Shown here one piece after another: positions 17,979 to 26,342 of a stretch of DNA of 64,000 bases. The DNA is taken from contig NZ_SLXL01000009.1 of assembly GCF_004345735.1 (NCBI RefSeq), positions 52,921-116,920 of the forward strand, given 5' to 3'. Within the stretch, counting starts at the first letter, position 1; every line of letters starts with the position of its first letter. Position numbers and translations under genes: made by a program. The DNA comes from Rhodovulum adriaticum. GTDB lineage: Bacteria; Pseudomonadota; Alphaproteobacteria; Rhodobacterales; Rhodobacteraceae. The notes under the pieces were generated by a model that had not been told where the DNA came from, made no database searches, and worked only from the letters and a program-made list of their open reading frames with translations.

Positions 17979-19038
17979 AGCCCGTCATCTCCAGATAGCC
18001 CGTGCCGGGGTGGCTGCCGGTGACGCGCACCGGCCCTTCCCAGTAGGGGACAAGCGTGTCCATCCAGGCGTCATCGCGCAGCGCCTGCACGGTGATATCC
18101 ACCCCCCGCGCGGGCAGCGCAAGGCGCCATTGCGTCGGGATGGCGCGCCCGGCGACGCGGGTTTCGGCCAGCGGTTCCATGTCCAGCGCGTCGGGGGACA
18201 GGGGCGTTGCGCTGCCGTCCGCCGCGATCCACGTGCCAGAGCGGAAAGCCGACCCCGCATCCCGCCCCCGCAGGCGAAAGGCCATCAGCTTGGCCCCATC
18301 CTCGAAATGCAGGGAAAACCAGTCCCAGCCGTCCTGCCCTTCGGCCAGCGGCTGGCTGGACCATTCCCGATCCAGCCAGGCCTGCCCGGTGACGGGCACC
18401 GCCCCGCCGGGCAGGGTCAGCGTGCCGGAAACCCGGTAGAAGGGTTGCGAATAGTAGTAACTGGCCTGCCCGGTTTCCGCCTTGACCGAAAAACCCGCAT
18501 CCCCGTGCAGAACCAGCGGGCCATCGGCGCTCAGGTCCAGGTCATAGGCGAAATCGGCGCCCTGCGCGGACAGGCTGAGGGCGGACAGCGGATCGTCCCC
18601 CTGCGCGGCCTGACCGGCCATGCGCCATTCGTCGATCCACGCGGTAAAGGGGGCGGCGGTCACGCCTGCCTGCCCGGTGCCCCCGCGCGCCAGCCGCATG
18701 GCGCTGCGGTGGCCCGTTTCATCGGTCAGTGCCGCGTGGCCCATCCAGGCCTGCGCCGTGGACCAGCCCGTGCCCGGATCGCCCGGCGCCAGCGCATTGC
18801 GGAACAGCGTCCACTGGATGCCATAGGGCGTGCCGTCCGGGCCGGTCAGGTTGGCGGTCAGGTACCACCATTCGATCCGGAAATCGGGATGCGCGCCGTG
18901 ATCGTCGGGAAAGTGCAGCGCCGTTCCCCGCTCGGGCAGGGCATAGCCGTTCGTCGTCTGGCCCAGCCCGGCAAAGCCTTGCGCCAGCGCGGGCAGGGGC
19001 AGCAGCGCCCCCAGCAGGATCAGCAGCCTAGCGTTCAT
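17971..19038 (-). CDS. Secreted lipocalin-like AttH / carotenoid 1,2-hydratase-like protein
   Basis: 355 residues with an N-terminal signal peptide (LLILLGALLPLPALAQG). Motifs DFRIEWWYLTANL and WLDREWSSQ belong to the AttH/CrtC family of double-lipocalin proteins (predicted secreted hydrolases). Preceded by an ABC ATPase and a FtsX permease with overlapping ends, the same grouping as attEFGH of Agrobacterium, where it was linked to attachment. Start ATG 19038 lies 11 bases inside the permease gene. It is not a carotenoid enzyme by context; no crt genes are present. A periplasmic binding or processing partner of the exporter is likely. Confidence 0.88.
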   Translation of the reverse strand: MNARLLILLGALLPLPALAQGFAGLGQTTNGYALPERGTALHFPDDHGAHPDFRIEWWYLTANLTGPDGTPYGIQWTLFRNALAPGDPGTGWSTAQAWMGHAALTDETGHRSAMRLARGGTGQAGVTAAPFTAWIDEWRMAGQAAQGDDPLSALSLSAQGADFAYDLDLSADGPLVLHGDAGFSVKAETGQASYYYSQPFYRVSGTLTLPGGAVPVTGQAWLDREWSSQPLAEGQDGWDWFSLHFEDGAKLMAFRLRGRDAGSAFRSGTWIAADGSATPLSPDALDMEPLAETRVAGRAIPTQWRLALPARGVDITVQALRDDAWMDTLVPYWEGPVRVTGSHPGTGYLEMTGYE

Positions 19039-21442
19039 CGGCAAACACCTTCAGCAGAGCAGTGGGCGACAGCCGGGCCAACCGCCAGGCGGGCCAGGCC
19101 GCCGCCAGACCGGCCGCCGCCAGCGCCAGAACGCCCAGCCACAGCCAGTCGGTCGGGAAGACATGCATCGGCAGCTTCCACCCGAAGGCGGCGACGTTGA
19201 CCACCGCCAGCAACACCCAGGCCAGCAGCAGGCCCACCGGCACCGCAACGATCATCGTCAGCGCCGCCAGCAGCAGCGCGCGCCCCAGTTCCAGCCGCGC
19301 CAGCCGCGCCCGGGTCAGGCCCAGGGCCCAGACCGGGGCCAGTTGCGGCAGGCGCATCGTGGACAGGGTCAGCAGGCTGGTGAACATCGCGAACCCGGCC
19401 ACACCCATGGTCAGCACATTCAGCGCGCCGGTCACAAGGAAGGTCCGCTCGAACACCATCAGCGAGATTTCCTTGACCCGGCCCTGGTCGATCATGTTGT
19501 CCGCAGGCAGGCCGAATTCATCGACCAGCGCGGTCTTCAGGCCGGGCACCTGCGCGGGATCGGTGCGGATGGCATAGCGGCGGCGGTCTACGTCCGGGTA
19601 CAGCCCGGTCAGGTCGTCCACCCCGATGATGACCTGCCCCTTGGGATTGCCGTAATCGGCGTAAACACCCACCAGGGGCCGCGCAGCACCACCGGGCAGG
19701 GGGATCGCATCGCCCAGCGACAGCCCCGCGCGCCGCCAAAGCTGTTCGTTGACGATCGCGCCCTGCCCGCGGGCCAGGGTTTGCCAGACATCGTCGCGCC
19801 CCACGATCAGGGGCCAGTTGTCGGGATAGGTGCGGTGATCTGCGACGCCGTAGACCTCGGCCGGGCCGCCCAGAACAGTGCCCTCCACCTTCCAGATGGG
19901 CAGCAGGGCGTCGCTGCGCGGTTCCAGCCAGGCGTGCAGGCGCTGCGCCTCGGCCATGTCGCGGGCGGTGACGTACAGTTCCGAGGGCAGGCGCTGGTCC
20001 AGCCAGGCGGTAAAGGTCAGCCGAAAGCTGGACACCATCGTCCCCACCCCGATATTGGCCGACAGCGCCAGCAGCAACGCCATCAGCGCCAGCGAAAGCC
20101 CCGGCAATTGCTGCCGCGTATCGGCCCAGAACCATTGCGCCAGCGGCCCGCGGGCCAGCCGCGCAGCGCCTCCCAGCATCAGCGCCAGCAGGCCCGGCAG
20201 CGCCAGCGCCGCCGAAATCAGCAGCGCCCCCAACAGCAGAAAGCCGCCCACGATCCCGCTGCCGTAAACCCCCGCCAGCACCGCGATAACCGCCAGTGCG
20301 CCCGCCGCCGCCCCCTGCCAACGCAGCGCCCGGGCCGAGGCGCGCGCCCAGGCGGTGGGTTGCGCGGGGGCCAGCAGCGGCAGGCTCCACAGCCGCCACA
20401 GGCTTTGCCCGCCTGCCACGCCCGCGCCGGCCAGCGCCATGGCCAGCCCGCCCAGCCACCATGCGGGCCGCAGCGCCAGGCTGCCGGACACGCTGGCGCC
20501 ATACAGCCCGCGCAGGGTGGCCGCGACATCGGGCAACAGCGCGGCGGCGATCGCATAGCCCAGGGCGACCCCGACCAGTCCGGCGGCCAGCGCCAGCAGC
20601 ATCACCTCGGCCGCCAACAGCCCGACCAGCACCCGCAGGGGCACGCCAAGCGCGCGCAGGGTGCGGAACATCGCGCGGCGCTGCTCGAACGCCAGGCCGA
20701 TGGCCGAATGCACGATGAACAGCCCCACCGCAAAGGACAGGAAACCGAAGGCGGTCAGGTTCAGGTGGAAACTGCCGGTCAACTGCGCCGTGTCGGCCTG
20801 TTGCAGCGGGGCGCGCCGTTCAAGCGCGGGCGCGATGTCGGTCAGCGCGGGGCGGGTCAGCGGCTGGTCGGGCAGGATCAGCAGGCGCGAGATCCGCCCT
20901 TCGGCCCGCAGCAGGGTCTGCGCGATGCCGATATCGGTGAACAGCATCCCCGGCGCCATGCCCCGCGTCGCCACCAGCGGGGGCAGGCCCGCCACCCCTT
21001 GCAGCGCCTCTACCGTTTGCGGCGCGGCATAGGCCAGGCCGGGCGGGGCGATGAAATCGGCAATCCGCCCCTCGCCCTGCATGGCGTCGGGCAGGCTGCC
21101 CGCAGGCGCGGTAAAGGGGTCCAGCCCGTAGACCAGCACGGAATTGCCCGCGCGGGACCATTGCCCCTCTAGAACCGGGGTGACCTGCCACCCGGCCCGG
21201 CGCAGGGTGACGAACACATCCTGCCCGATATGGGTCAGGCCGCGCGCGGGCACCAGGCTGTCCAGCCGATCCTGGTCCAGCACTTGCGCCGCGCGGGCAT
21301 AGCTGGCGCGCGCCTCGGCGTTGATGGCCTGCACGCCCGACCACAGCGCCGTGGCCAGCGCCAGGCCCAGCAGCAGGGTGGCCAATTGCAGGGGGTGCCG
21401 CCGCCAATGGGACAGCAGCGCGGACAGGGCGACCCGCCACAT
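19028..21442 (-). CDS. ABC transporter permease, FtsX family (Att-like)
   Basis: 804-residue permease with two FtsX modules. TM1 is ATLLLGLALATALWSGVQA (residues about 20-38), a helix group lies near 240-350, a middle pair near 375-425, and the final FtsX module near 680-790. Periplasmic segments lie between the modules. ATG 21442 shares its first base with the stop of the ATPase gene (TGATG), and its end overlaps the AttH-like gene. It resembles the YbbP permease at 10932 in architecture, but the sequences are clearly different. Substrate unknown. Confidence 0.92.
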   Translation of the reverse strand: MWRVALSALLSHWRRHPLQLATLLLGLALATALWSGVQAINAEARASYARAAQVLDQDRLDSLVPARGLTHIGQDVFVTLRRAGWQVTPVLEGQWSRAGNSVLVYGLDPFTAPAGSLPDAMQGEGRIADFIAPPGLAYAAPQTVEALQGVAGLPPLVATRGMAPGMLFTDIGIAQTLLRAEGRISRLLILPDQPLTRPALTDIAPALERRAPLQQADTAQLTGSFHLNLTAFGFLSFAVGLFIVHSAIGLAFEQRRAMFRTLRALGVPLRVLVGLLAAEVMLLALAAGLVGVALGYAIAAALLPDVAATLRGLYGASVSGSLALRPAWWLGGLAMALAGAGVAGGQSLWRLWSLPLLAPAQPTAWARASARALRWQGAAAGALAVIAVLAGVYGSGIVGGFLLLGALLISAALALPGLLALMLGGAARLARGPLAQWFWADTRQQLPGLSLALMALLLALSANIGVGTMVSSFRLTFTAWLDQRLPSELYVTARDMAEAQRLHAWLEPRSDALLPIWKVEGTVLGGPAEVYGVADHRTYPDNWPLIVGRDDVWQTLARGQGAIVNEQLWRRAGLSLGDAIPLPGGAARPLVGVYADYGNPKGQVIIGVDDLTGLYPDVDRRRYAIRTDPAQVPGLKTALVDEFGLPADNMIDQGRVKEISLMVFERTFLVTGALNVLTMGVAGFAMFTSLLTLSTMRLPQLAPVWALGLTRARLARLELGRALLLAALTMIVAVPVGLLLAWVLLAVVNVAAFGWKLPMHVFPTDWLWLGVLALAAAGLAAAWPAWRLARLSPTALLKVFADER

Positions 21443-22098
21443 CACGCCAGCCGTCCGCCGCGCAGATGCACCTGCCGGTTCAGCCGGGCGGCCAGCCGCG
21501 TGGAATGGGTGACCATCAGCAGACCTGCGCCGGTCTCGGCCACCAGTTCCAGCATCAGGTCCAGAACGCTATCGCCTGTCGCCTCGTCCAGATTGCCGGT
21601 GGGTTCGTCCGCCAGGATCAGTGCGGGCCGAGCGGCCAGGGTGCGGCCGATGGCGACGCGCTGCTGTTGCCCGCCGGACAGCTGTTCGGGGTAGCGGTCC
21701 AACAGTGCCGACAGGCCCAGACGGTCGGCCAGCCGCGCCGCCCAATCGGCGTCGTGCCGCCCGGACAGGCGCGCCTGAAAGGCCAGGTTCGCCGCGACCG
21801 TCAGCGAGGGGATCAGGTTGAACTGCTGAAACACCAGCCCGACCGTGTCGCGGCGCAGGCGGGCCAGGGTGGCGTCGCTGGCGCCGGACAGATCCTGCCC
21901 CGCAACCGCGATACGCCCCGCATCGGCGCGGTCCAGCCCCGCGCACAGGTGCAGGCAGGTGCTTTTGCCCGATCCCGATTCGCCGGTCAGCGCCACGGTT
22001 TCGCCCGCCGCCAGCGCCAGGTCGATGCCGCGCAGCACGGCCACGCGGGCGGCGCCGCTTTGATAGGATTTCTCGACTTGCTCGACCTTAAGCAGCAT
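21442..22098 (-). CDS. ABC transporter ATP-binding protein (Att-like)
   Basis: 218-residue ATPase of the MacB/LolD class with Walker A GESGSGKSTCL, Q-loop LVFQQFNLIPSL, signature LSGGQQQRVAIGR and Walker B LILADEPTGNLD. ATG 22098 has AGGGG about eight bases upstream; an in-frame ATG at 22116 would add six residues. Overlaps the permease start by one base. First gene of the overlapping operon ABC ATPase, permease, AttH-like, PNPOx-like, and possibly the FAD protein. Confidence 0.94.
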   Translation of the reverse strand: MLLKVEQVEKSYQSGAARVAVLRGIDLALAAGETVALTGESGSGKSTCLHLCAGLDRADAGRIAVAGQDLSGASDATLARLRRDTVGLVFQQFNLIPSLTVAANLAFQARLSGRHDADWAARLADRLGLSALLDRYPEQLSGGQQQRVAIGRTLAARPALILADEPTGNLDEATGDSVLDLMLELVAETGAGLLMVTHSTRLAARLNRQVHLRGGRLA

Positions 22099-22184
22099 TG
22101 CCCGCCCCTGTTCCATGGGGCGCCTATCTAGCGCGCGGGCGGGCGGCGCACACCCCCGACGGGGCGCGGCACGGCGTCCGGGGA

Positions 22185-22559
22185 TCAGCCTGCCGTGCCG
22201 GTGCGGTGGGCGGCCTGCGCGGCCCGCCCCTCGTCTGCGTCGGCCCAGACCGACAGGCGGATTTCCGGGCCGCCCAGCCGCGCCGAGGTGGCGTTGACGA
22301 CGCGCACCCGCAAATGTCCGCCCCGCGTCAGGATCGGCGCGACCAGCCCGCGGGCCGTGGGGCCCAGATGGCCCAGCGTGATCCAGCGCGCGCGCCGCAG
22401 GCGGCCCAGTGGTCCGGCGGGGCGCGCATGGGCCATCACGGCGATGCCGCCCTCCGTTTCGGGGGAAAGGGCCAGCGGGTCGCCCGGACCCAGCCCCAAA
22501 CGGTCGGGATCGTCGGTCAGCCCGACAACCGCGACACTGTGAATGATCGCCTGCATCAT
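22185..22559 (-). CDS. Hypothetical protein, weakly HIRAN-like
   Basis: About 124 residues beginning MMQAIIHSVAVVGLTDD. The pattern VVGL, GPGDPLALSPETEGGIAVMAH, PLGRLRR and RGGHLRVRVV is loosely reminiscent of a HIRAN domain, a small DNA-associated beta fold, but the resemblance is weak and could be chance. The frame is open further upstream to 22871; the upstream part looks like non-coding translation (Arg/Pro rich, no hydrophobic pattern). It lies 86 bases before the ABC ATPase on the same strand. Function unknown. Confidence 0.5.
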   Translation of the reverse strand: MMQAIIHSVAVVGLTDDPDRLGLGPGDPLALSPETEGGIAVMAHARPAGPLGRLRRARWITLGHLGPTARGLVAPILTRGGHLRVRVVNATSARLGGPEIRLSVWADADEGRAAQAAHRTGTAG

Positions 22560-22675
22560 GATATCGCCGCCCGGTTGCGTTGCCGTTCGTGCCAAGCGCC
22601 CGCATTCCAGGCGGACGTTATCCTTGCTCGTGTGACCGAGTCCTAACGCGGGGCAGGTGATTCCAGAAGGGGGAC

Positions 22676-22924
22676 TCAGCGTTCGGCGCGTGGACGGGTG
22701 GAAATCCGCCGGGCCAGCAATTCGCCCAGGACGCGGCTGGCCGGGTTGCGGCTGTCGACCGCGGCGCGCAATGCCTCTGCGACCAGGCCCAGGGGCGGGT
22801 TGGGATCCTCGATCTCGAACAGGACGCGGCGCCCCTCGGTGTCGCAGACGATCTGACGGCGGCCAAAGCACTCGCGCATGCCCAGGCAGGATCGACCGTC
22901 ACGGCTGTGAAACACGACTGACAT
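22676..22924 (-). CDS. Small hypothetical protein
   Basis: 82 residues, not recognised. It has a good ribosome-binding site (GGAG, eight bases before ATG 22924), a balanced composition and a compact sequence (RDGRSCLGMRECFGRRQIVC, then FEIEDPNPPLGLVAEALRAAV), all arguing for a real gene. Two or three Cys residues are near the N-terminus. It is cytoplasmic by sequence, with no signal or membrane segment. It sits alone between the HIRAN-like gene and the aldolase, all on the minus strand. Confidence 0.65.
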   Translation of the reverse strand: MSVVFHSRDGRSCLGMRECFGRRQIVCDTEGRRVLFEIEDPNPPLGLVAEALRAAVDSRNPASRVLGELLARRISTRPRAER

Positions 22925-23046
22925 AGTTTTTCTCCGCGTCTACCGAACACCGGATTACGCCCGGTTGTCCCCACTGAATCCAGAGCCTTGTGGATAAAGG
23001 TCAAGATTCCGTTGCGCGGATGCAACGTTTTGGCCGGTTTGGCGGT

Positions 23047-23694
23047 TCAATCTGTGGTTGCTTGCCCGTAGCCGCGGGTGAACTGGGCGATTGCCTCGGC
23101 CAGTTGGTCGTCGTTCAGGACCGGCGGATCGCCCAGCAGCAACGCGCCGTGGTACTGTCTGGCCAGGGCCTCGACCTCGACGGCCAGCCACATCGCCTTG
23201 TCCAGGCTGGCTTCTGCGGCCAGCATGCCGTGATGGGCCATCAGGCAGGCCTTGCGCCCCTCCAGCGCCTCGATCACGCGATCGGACAGCTCTTGCGTGC
23301 CGAAGGTGGCATAGGGGGCGCAGCGGATATCCTCGCCCCCCGCGGCGGCGACCATGTAATGCACCGCCGGGATGTCCATGTGCATGATCGCCAGGGTTGT
23401 GCAATAGGGCGCATGGGCATGCACCACCGCGTTCAGGTCGGGGCGGGCCCGCAGGATGTCCAGGTGAAAGCGCCACTCGCTGGAGGGTTTGCGCAGGCCG
23501 TGCGGCGTGCCGTCCATATCCAGCCGCACGATATCCTCGGGCAGCAGATCCTCATACGGGATAGAGGTGGGGGTAATCAGGATGTAATCGCCCACCCGCA
23601 CGCTGATATTGCCCGATGTGCCCTGGTTCAGCCCCACGGTGTTCATCTTCAGGCAGGCCGCGATGATGGCCTTGCGGGTTTGCAGATCGTCCAT
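23047..23694 (-). CDS. Class II aldolase / adducin family protein
   Basis: 215 residues of the zinc-dependent class II aldolase fold (L-fuculose-phosphate aldolase, L-ribulose-phosphate epimerase group). GLNQGTSGNISVR, the TPTSIPYEDLLPEDIV phosphate-binding region, HAHAPYCTTLA and AHHGMLAA provide the metal-binding histidines and catalytic residues in the expected order. ATG 23694 follows a strong GGAGG. It is separated by about 26 bases from the Lrp gene on the same strand. The natural sugar phosphate is unknown, as no kinase or isomerase is adjacent. Confidence 0.9.
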   Translation of the reverse strand: MDDLQTRKAIIAACLKMNTVGLNQGTSGNISVRVGDYILITPTSIPYEDLLPEDIVRLDMDGTPHGLRKPSSEWRFHLDILRARPDLNAVVHAHAPYCTTLAIMHMDIPAVHYMVAAAGGEDIRCAPYATFGTQELSDRVIEALEGRKACLMAHHGMLAAEASLDKAMWLAVEVEALARQYHGALLLGDPPVLNDDQLAEAIAQFTRGYGQATTD

Positions 23695-23720
23695 GGCACC
23701 CTCCGTTGCGGTTCGCCCCG

Positions 23721-24179
23721 CTATAGCGGCAAGGCGGTGGTCTTGAACACCGTGCGCAGCGCGAAAGAGGACTGCATCCGTGTCACACCCGGCAGGCGGG
23801 TCAGGTACTGGCGGTGGATGCGGGCGAAATCCTCGCTGTCGGCGGCCACCACCTTCAGCAGGTAATCGGCGCTGCCCGCCATCAGGTGGCATTCCAGCAC
23901 GTCCGGCACGCGCGCCACCGCCTTTTCAAAGGCGTCCAGGATGTCGTCGCTTTGGCCCGACAGGGTGATTTCGACGAACACGGTTGTTTGCCGGCCCAGC
24001 TTGCGCGGATCCAGCAGGGCGACGTAATCGCGGATGATCCCTGCCGCCTCCAGCCGTTGCACGCGGCGATGGCAGGCCGAGGGCGAGAGGTTCACCCGCT
24101 CGCTGAGGTCGGCGTTCGAGATGCGCCCCTGTTTTTGCAGGACCGCCAAAAGGCGGCGGTCGATATCGTCAAGCTGCAT
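23721..24179 (-). CDS. Lrp/AsnC family transcriptional regulator (AldR-like)
   Basis: 152 residues: N-terminal helix-turn-helix (DIDRRLLAVLQKQGRISNAD, then LSERVNLSPSACHRRVQRLE) and C-terminal RAM ligand-binding domain (ECHLMAGSADYLLKVVAADS, LPGVTRMQSSFALRTVFKTT). Divergent from alanine dehydrogenase with 136 bases between starts, the arrangement of known Lrp-type activators of ald that respond to alanine. Control of ald is therefore a sound inference. Start ATG 24179; the frame is open upstream to 24287 without family similarity. Confidence 0.94.
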   Translation of the reverse strand: MQLDDIDRRLLAVLQKQGRISNADLSERVNLSPSACHRRVQRLEAAGIIRDYVALLDPRKLGRQTTVFVEITLSGQSDDILDAFEKAVARVPDVLECHLMAGSADYLLKVVAADSEDFARIHRQYLTRLPGVTRMQSSFALRTVFKTTALPL

Positions 24180-24315
24180 TGCCGTGCACGATCCTTCGAA
24201 TGATGCGCCGATGCTGTGCACGATTTCATTTCCAAACTGCCGGGGCAAGGGATGGAAATCAACGCATTTGCCGGGCGCCTGCGGCATTCTGTCAACACAG
24301 GATCAGGAGGATGGA

Positions 24316-25434
24316 ATGCGGATCGGATGCCCGACGGAAATCAAGTCGCATGAATACCGGGTGGGGCTTACCCCCAACGCTGTACGCGAGGCCGTGACCC
24401 ACGGCCATCAGGTGATGGTGCAGGCGGGGGCGGGGTTGGGCTCTGGCTTCACCGATGCCGATTACACGGCCGCCGGGGCCGAAATGGTGGACAGCGCCGA
24501 AGAGATTTTCGCCCGCTCCGAGATGGTCGTGAAGGTCAAGGAACCCCAGGCGGTGGAACGCGCGCAGCTGCGCGCTGGGCAGGTTCTGTTCACCTACCTG
24601 CACCTGGCGCCCGACCCGGACCAGACCCGCGATCTGCTGGACAGCGGTGTGACCGCCATCGCCTATGAAACCGTGACCGACGGGCAGGGCGGCCTGCCGC
24701 TGCTGGCGCCCATGTCCGAGGTCGCCGGTCGGCTGGCCCCGCAGATGGGCGCCTGGGCGCTGCAAAAGGCCAATGGCGGGCGCGGCACGCTGATGGGTGG
24801 CGTGCCCGGCGTCGGCCCGGCCGAGGTGGTGGTGATCGGCGGCGGCGTGGTCGGCACCCATGCGGCGCGGGTTGCCGCCGGGATGGGGGCGGATGTGACG
24901 GTGCTGGACCGCGCGCTGCCGCGTCTGCGCTATCTGGACGATGTGTTCGGCGGGCGGTTCAAGACGCGCTATTCCTCGGGCGGGGCGGTGGCCGAACTGC
25001 TGGAAACCGCCGACCTGGTGGTCGGTGCCGTGCTGATCCCCGGGGCAGAGGCCCCCAAGCTGGTGCGCCGGGCCGACCTGGCAACGATGAAGCCGGGCGC
25101 CGTGCTGGTAGACGTGGCCATCGACCAGGGCGGGTGTTTCGAAACCTCGCGCCCGACGACCCATGACGATCCGATCTATACGGTGGACGGCATCGTGCAT
25201 TACTGCGTGGCCAACATGCCCGGCGCGGTCGCCCGCACCGCGACCATCGCCCTGGGCAACGCGACACTGCCGCATGTGCTGGCCCTGGCCGACAAGGGCT
25301 GGCGGCAAGCCTGCGAGGACGATCCGAACCTGCTGGCCGGGCTGAACACCCATGCCGGGCACCTGACCTACTATGCCGTGGGCCGGGCGCAGGGCATCGA
25401 CGTGCTATCGCCGCATCTGGCGCTGAAGGAATAG
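24316..25434 (+). CDS. ald: Alanine dehydrogenase
   Basis: NAD-dependent oxidative deamination of L-alanine to pyruvate and ammonia, or the reverse. 372 residues, family-typical. Visible: MRIGCPTEIKSHEYRVGLTP with the substrate Arg and Lys, VKVKEPQAVE with the conserved Lys, LFTYLHLAPD with the catalytic His, and the NAD motif VVVIGGGVVGTHAA. The C-terminal VHYCVANMPGAVARTAT is diagnostic. AGGAGG lies five bases before ATG 24316. Probably controlled by the divergent Lrp protein; a likely terminator follows. Confidence 0.98.
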   Translation: MRIGCPTEIKSHEYRVGLTPNAVREAVTHGHQVMVQAGAGLGSGFTDADYTAAGAEMVDSAEEIFARSEMVVKVKEPQAVERAQLRAGQVLFTYLHLAPDPDQTRDLLDSGVTAIAYETVTDGQGGLPLLAPMSEVAGRLAPQMGAWALQKANGGRGTLMGGVPGVGPAEVVVIGGGVVGTHAARVAAGMGADVTVLDRALPRLRYLDDVFGGRFKTRYSSGGAVAELLETADLVVGAVLIPGAEAPKLVRRADLATMKPGAVLVDVAIDQGGCFETSRPTTHDDPIYTVDGIVHYCVANMPGAVARTATIALGNATLPHVLALADKGWRQACEDDPNLLAGLNTHAGHLTYYAVGRAQGIDVLSPHLALKE

Positions 25435-25463
25435 GCGAGGGCGGTCATCACATCCGGCGGAGC

Positions 25464-25490
25464 GGGCCGCCTTTCGCCGCGCGGCCCCTT
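25464..25490 (+). terminator. Probable terminator of ald
   Basis: GGGCCGC (25464-25470) and GCGGCCC (25481-25487) form a 7-bp stem with a 10-base loop, followed by CTTTC. The T-tract is short, so efficiency is uncertain. Confidence 0.5.
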
Positions 25491-25539
25491 TCATCCGAAC
25501 CTCAAACCGCTATCACGGGGCCGAACAAAGGAGGCCCCG

Positions 25540-26241
25540 ATGACCGACCTGACCGATTTTCCGATCACCGCCCGCTGGGCGCCGCAAGACCCGTCCGCGA
25601 TCCAGCTGTATTCCTTTCCCACACCCAACGGCGTGAAAGTGTCCATCATGCTGGAGGAAACCGGCCTGCCCTATGAGGCGCACAAGGTGGACATCAACAC
25701 AGACGACCAGTTTTCCGAGGCCTTCGTCTCGCTCAACCCAAACAACAAGATCCCAGCGATCATCGATCCCGAAGGGCCGGACGGCCAGCCCATCGGCCTG
25801 TTCGAAAGCGGCGCGATCCTGATCTACCTGGCGGAAAAGACCGGGCAGTTGCTGCCCACCGATCCCCGCGCACGGGCCGAGGTGCTGCAATGGCTGATGT
25901 TCCAGATGGGGGGCGTCGGGCCGATGTTCGGGCAGATGGGGTTCTTTGTGAAATTCGGCGGCAAGGACGTGGCCGACCCGATCCCGCGCGACCGCTATGT
26001 GGGCGAGGCCAAGCGCCTGTTGGGCGTGCTGGACAAGCGGCTGGAGGGGCGCGATTGGATCTGCGGCGACTATTCCATCGCCGACATCGCCACAGCGCCG
26101 TGGCTGCGCGCGCTGCTGGTCGGCTATCAGGCGCGCGAGATTGTGGGCTGGGACGACTGGCGCAACCTGCCCGCCTATCTGGACCGCTTTCTGGCGCGCG
26201 ACGCGGTGCAGCGCGGGCTGGCCCAGCCGCCCCGGGACTGA
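25540..26241 (+). CDS. Glutathione S-transferase, YghU/YfcG type
   Basis: 233 residues. N-terminal thioredoxin-like domain (YSFPTPNGVKVSIMLEETGL, PNNKIPAIIDPEGPDG, LFESGAILIYLAEKTG) and C-terminal all-helical domain (about 100-233). TPNGVKV is the active-site loop of the Nu-class YghU/YfcG group, which binds two glutathiones and acts mainly as disulfide reductase. An N-terminal extension before the fold also matches YghU. Single gene, followed 19 bases later by a family B repeat. Confidence 0.93.
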   Translation: MTDLTDFPITARWAPQDPSAIQLYSFPTPNGVKVSIMLEETGLPYEAHKVDINTDDQFSEAFVSLNPNNKIPAIIDPEGPDGQPIGLFESGAILIYLAEKTGQLLPTDPRARAEVLQWLMFQMGGVGPMFGQMGFFVKFGGKDVADPIPRDRYVGEAKRLLGVLDKRLEGRDWICGDYSIADIATAPWLRALLVGYQAREIVGWDDWRNLPAYLDRFLARDAVQRGLAQPPRD

Positions 26242-26260
26242 GCGCCCGCACAGGTTCGGC

Positions 26261-26329
26261 GTAGGGTGGGTGCCAACCCACCGCCTGTATCGAATGAGGA
26301 AAACCAGTGGTGGGTTTCACCCACCCTAC
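26261..26329. repeat. Dispersed repeat family B, copy 1
   Basis: 69 bp. GTAGGGTGGGTGCCAACCCA at one end and TGGGTTTCACCCACCCTAC at the other, each end itself a small palindrome and the two ends complementary. Lies between the convergent gst and GMC oxidoreductase genes. Copies 2 and 3 are at 38225 and 47923. Confidence 0.9.
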
Positions 26330-26342
26330 GCCCCCGCCCGGA

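Noticed and set aside
17971..19038. Carotenoid 1,2-hydratase (CrtC) function
   Set aside because: Fold similarity only; no carotenoid genes nearby and the ABC context fits AttH better.
19163..21172. 669-residue open frame on the plus strand
   Set aside because: Antisense shadow of the Att-like permease; repetitive Gln/Arg/His composition.
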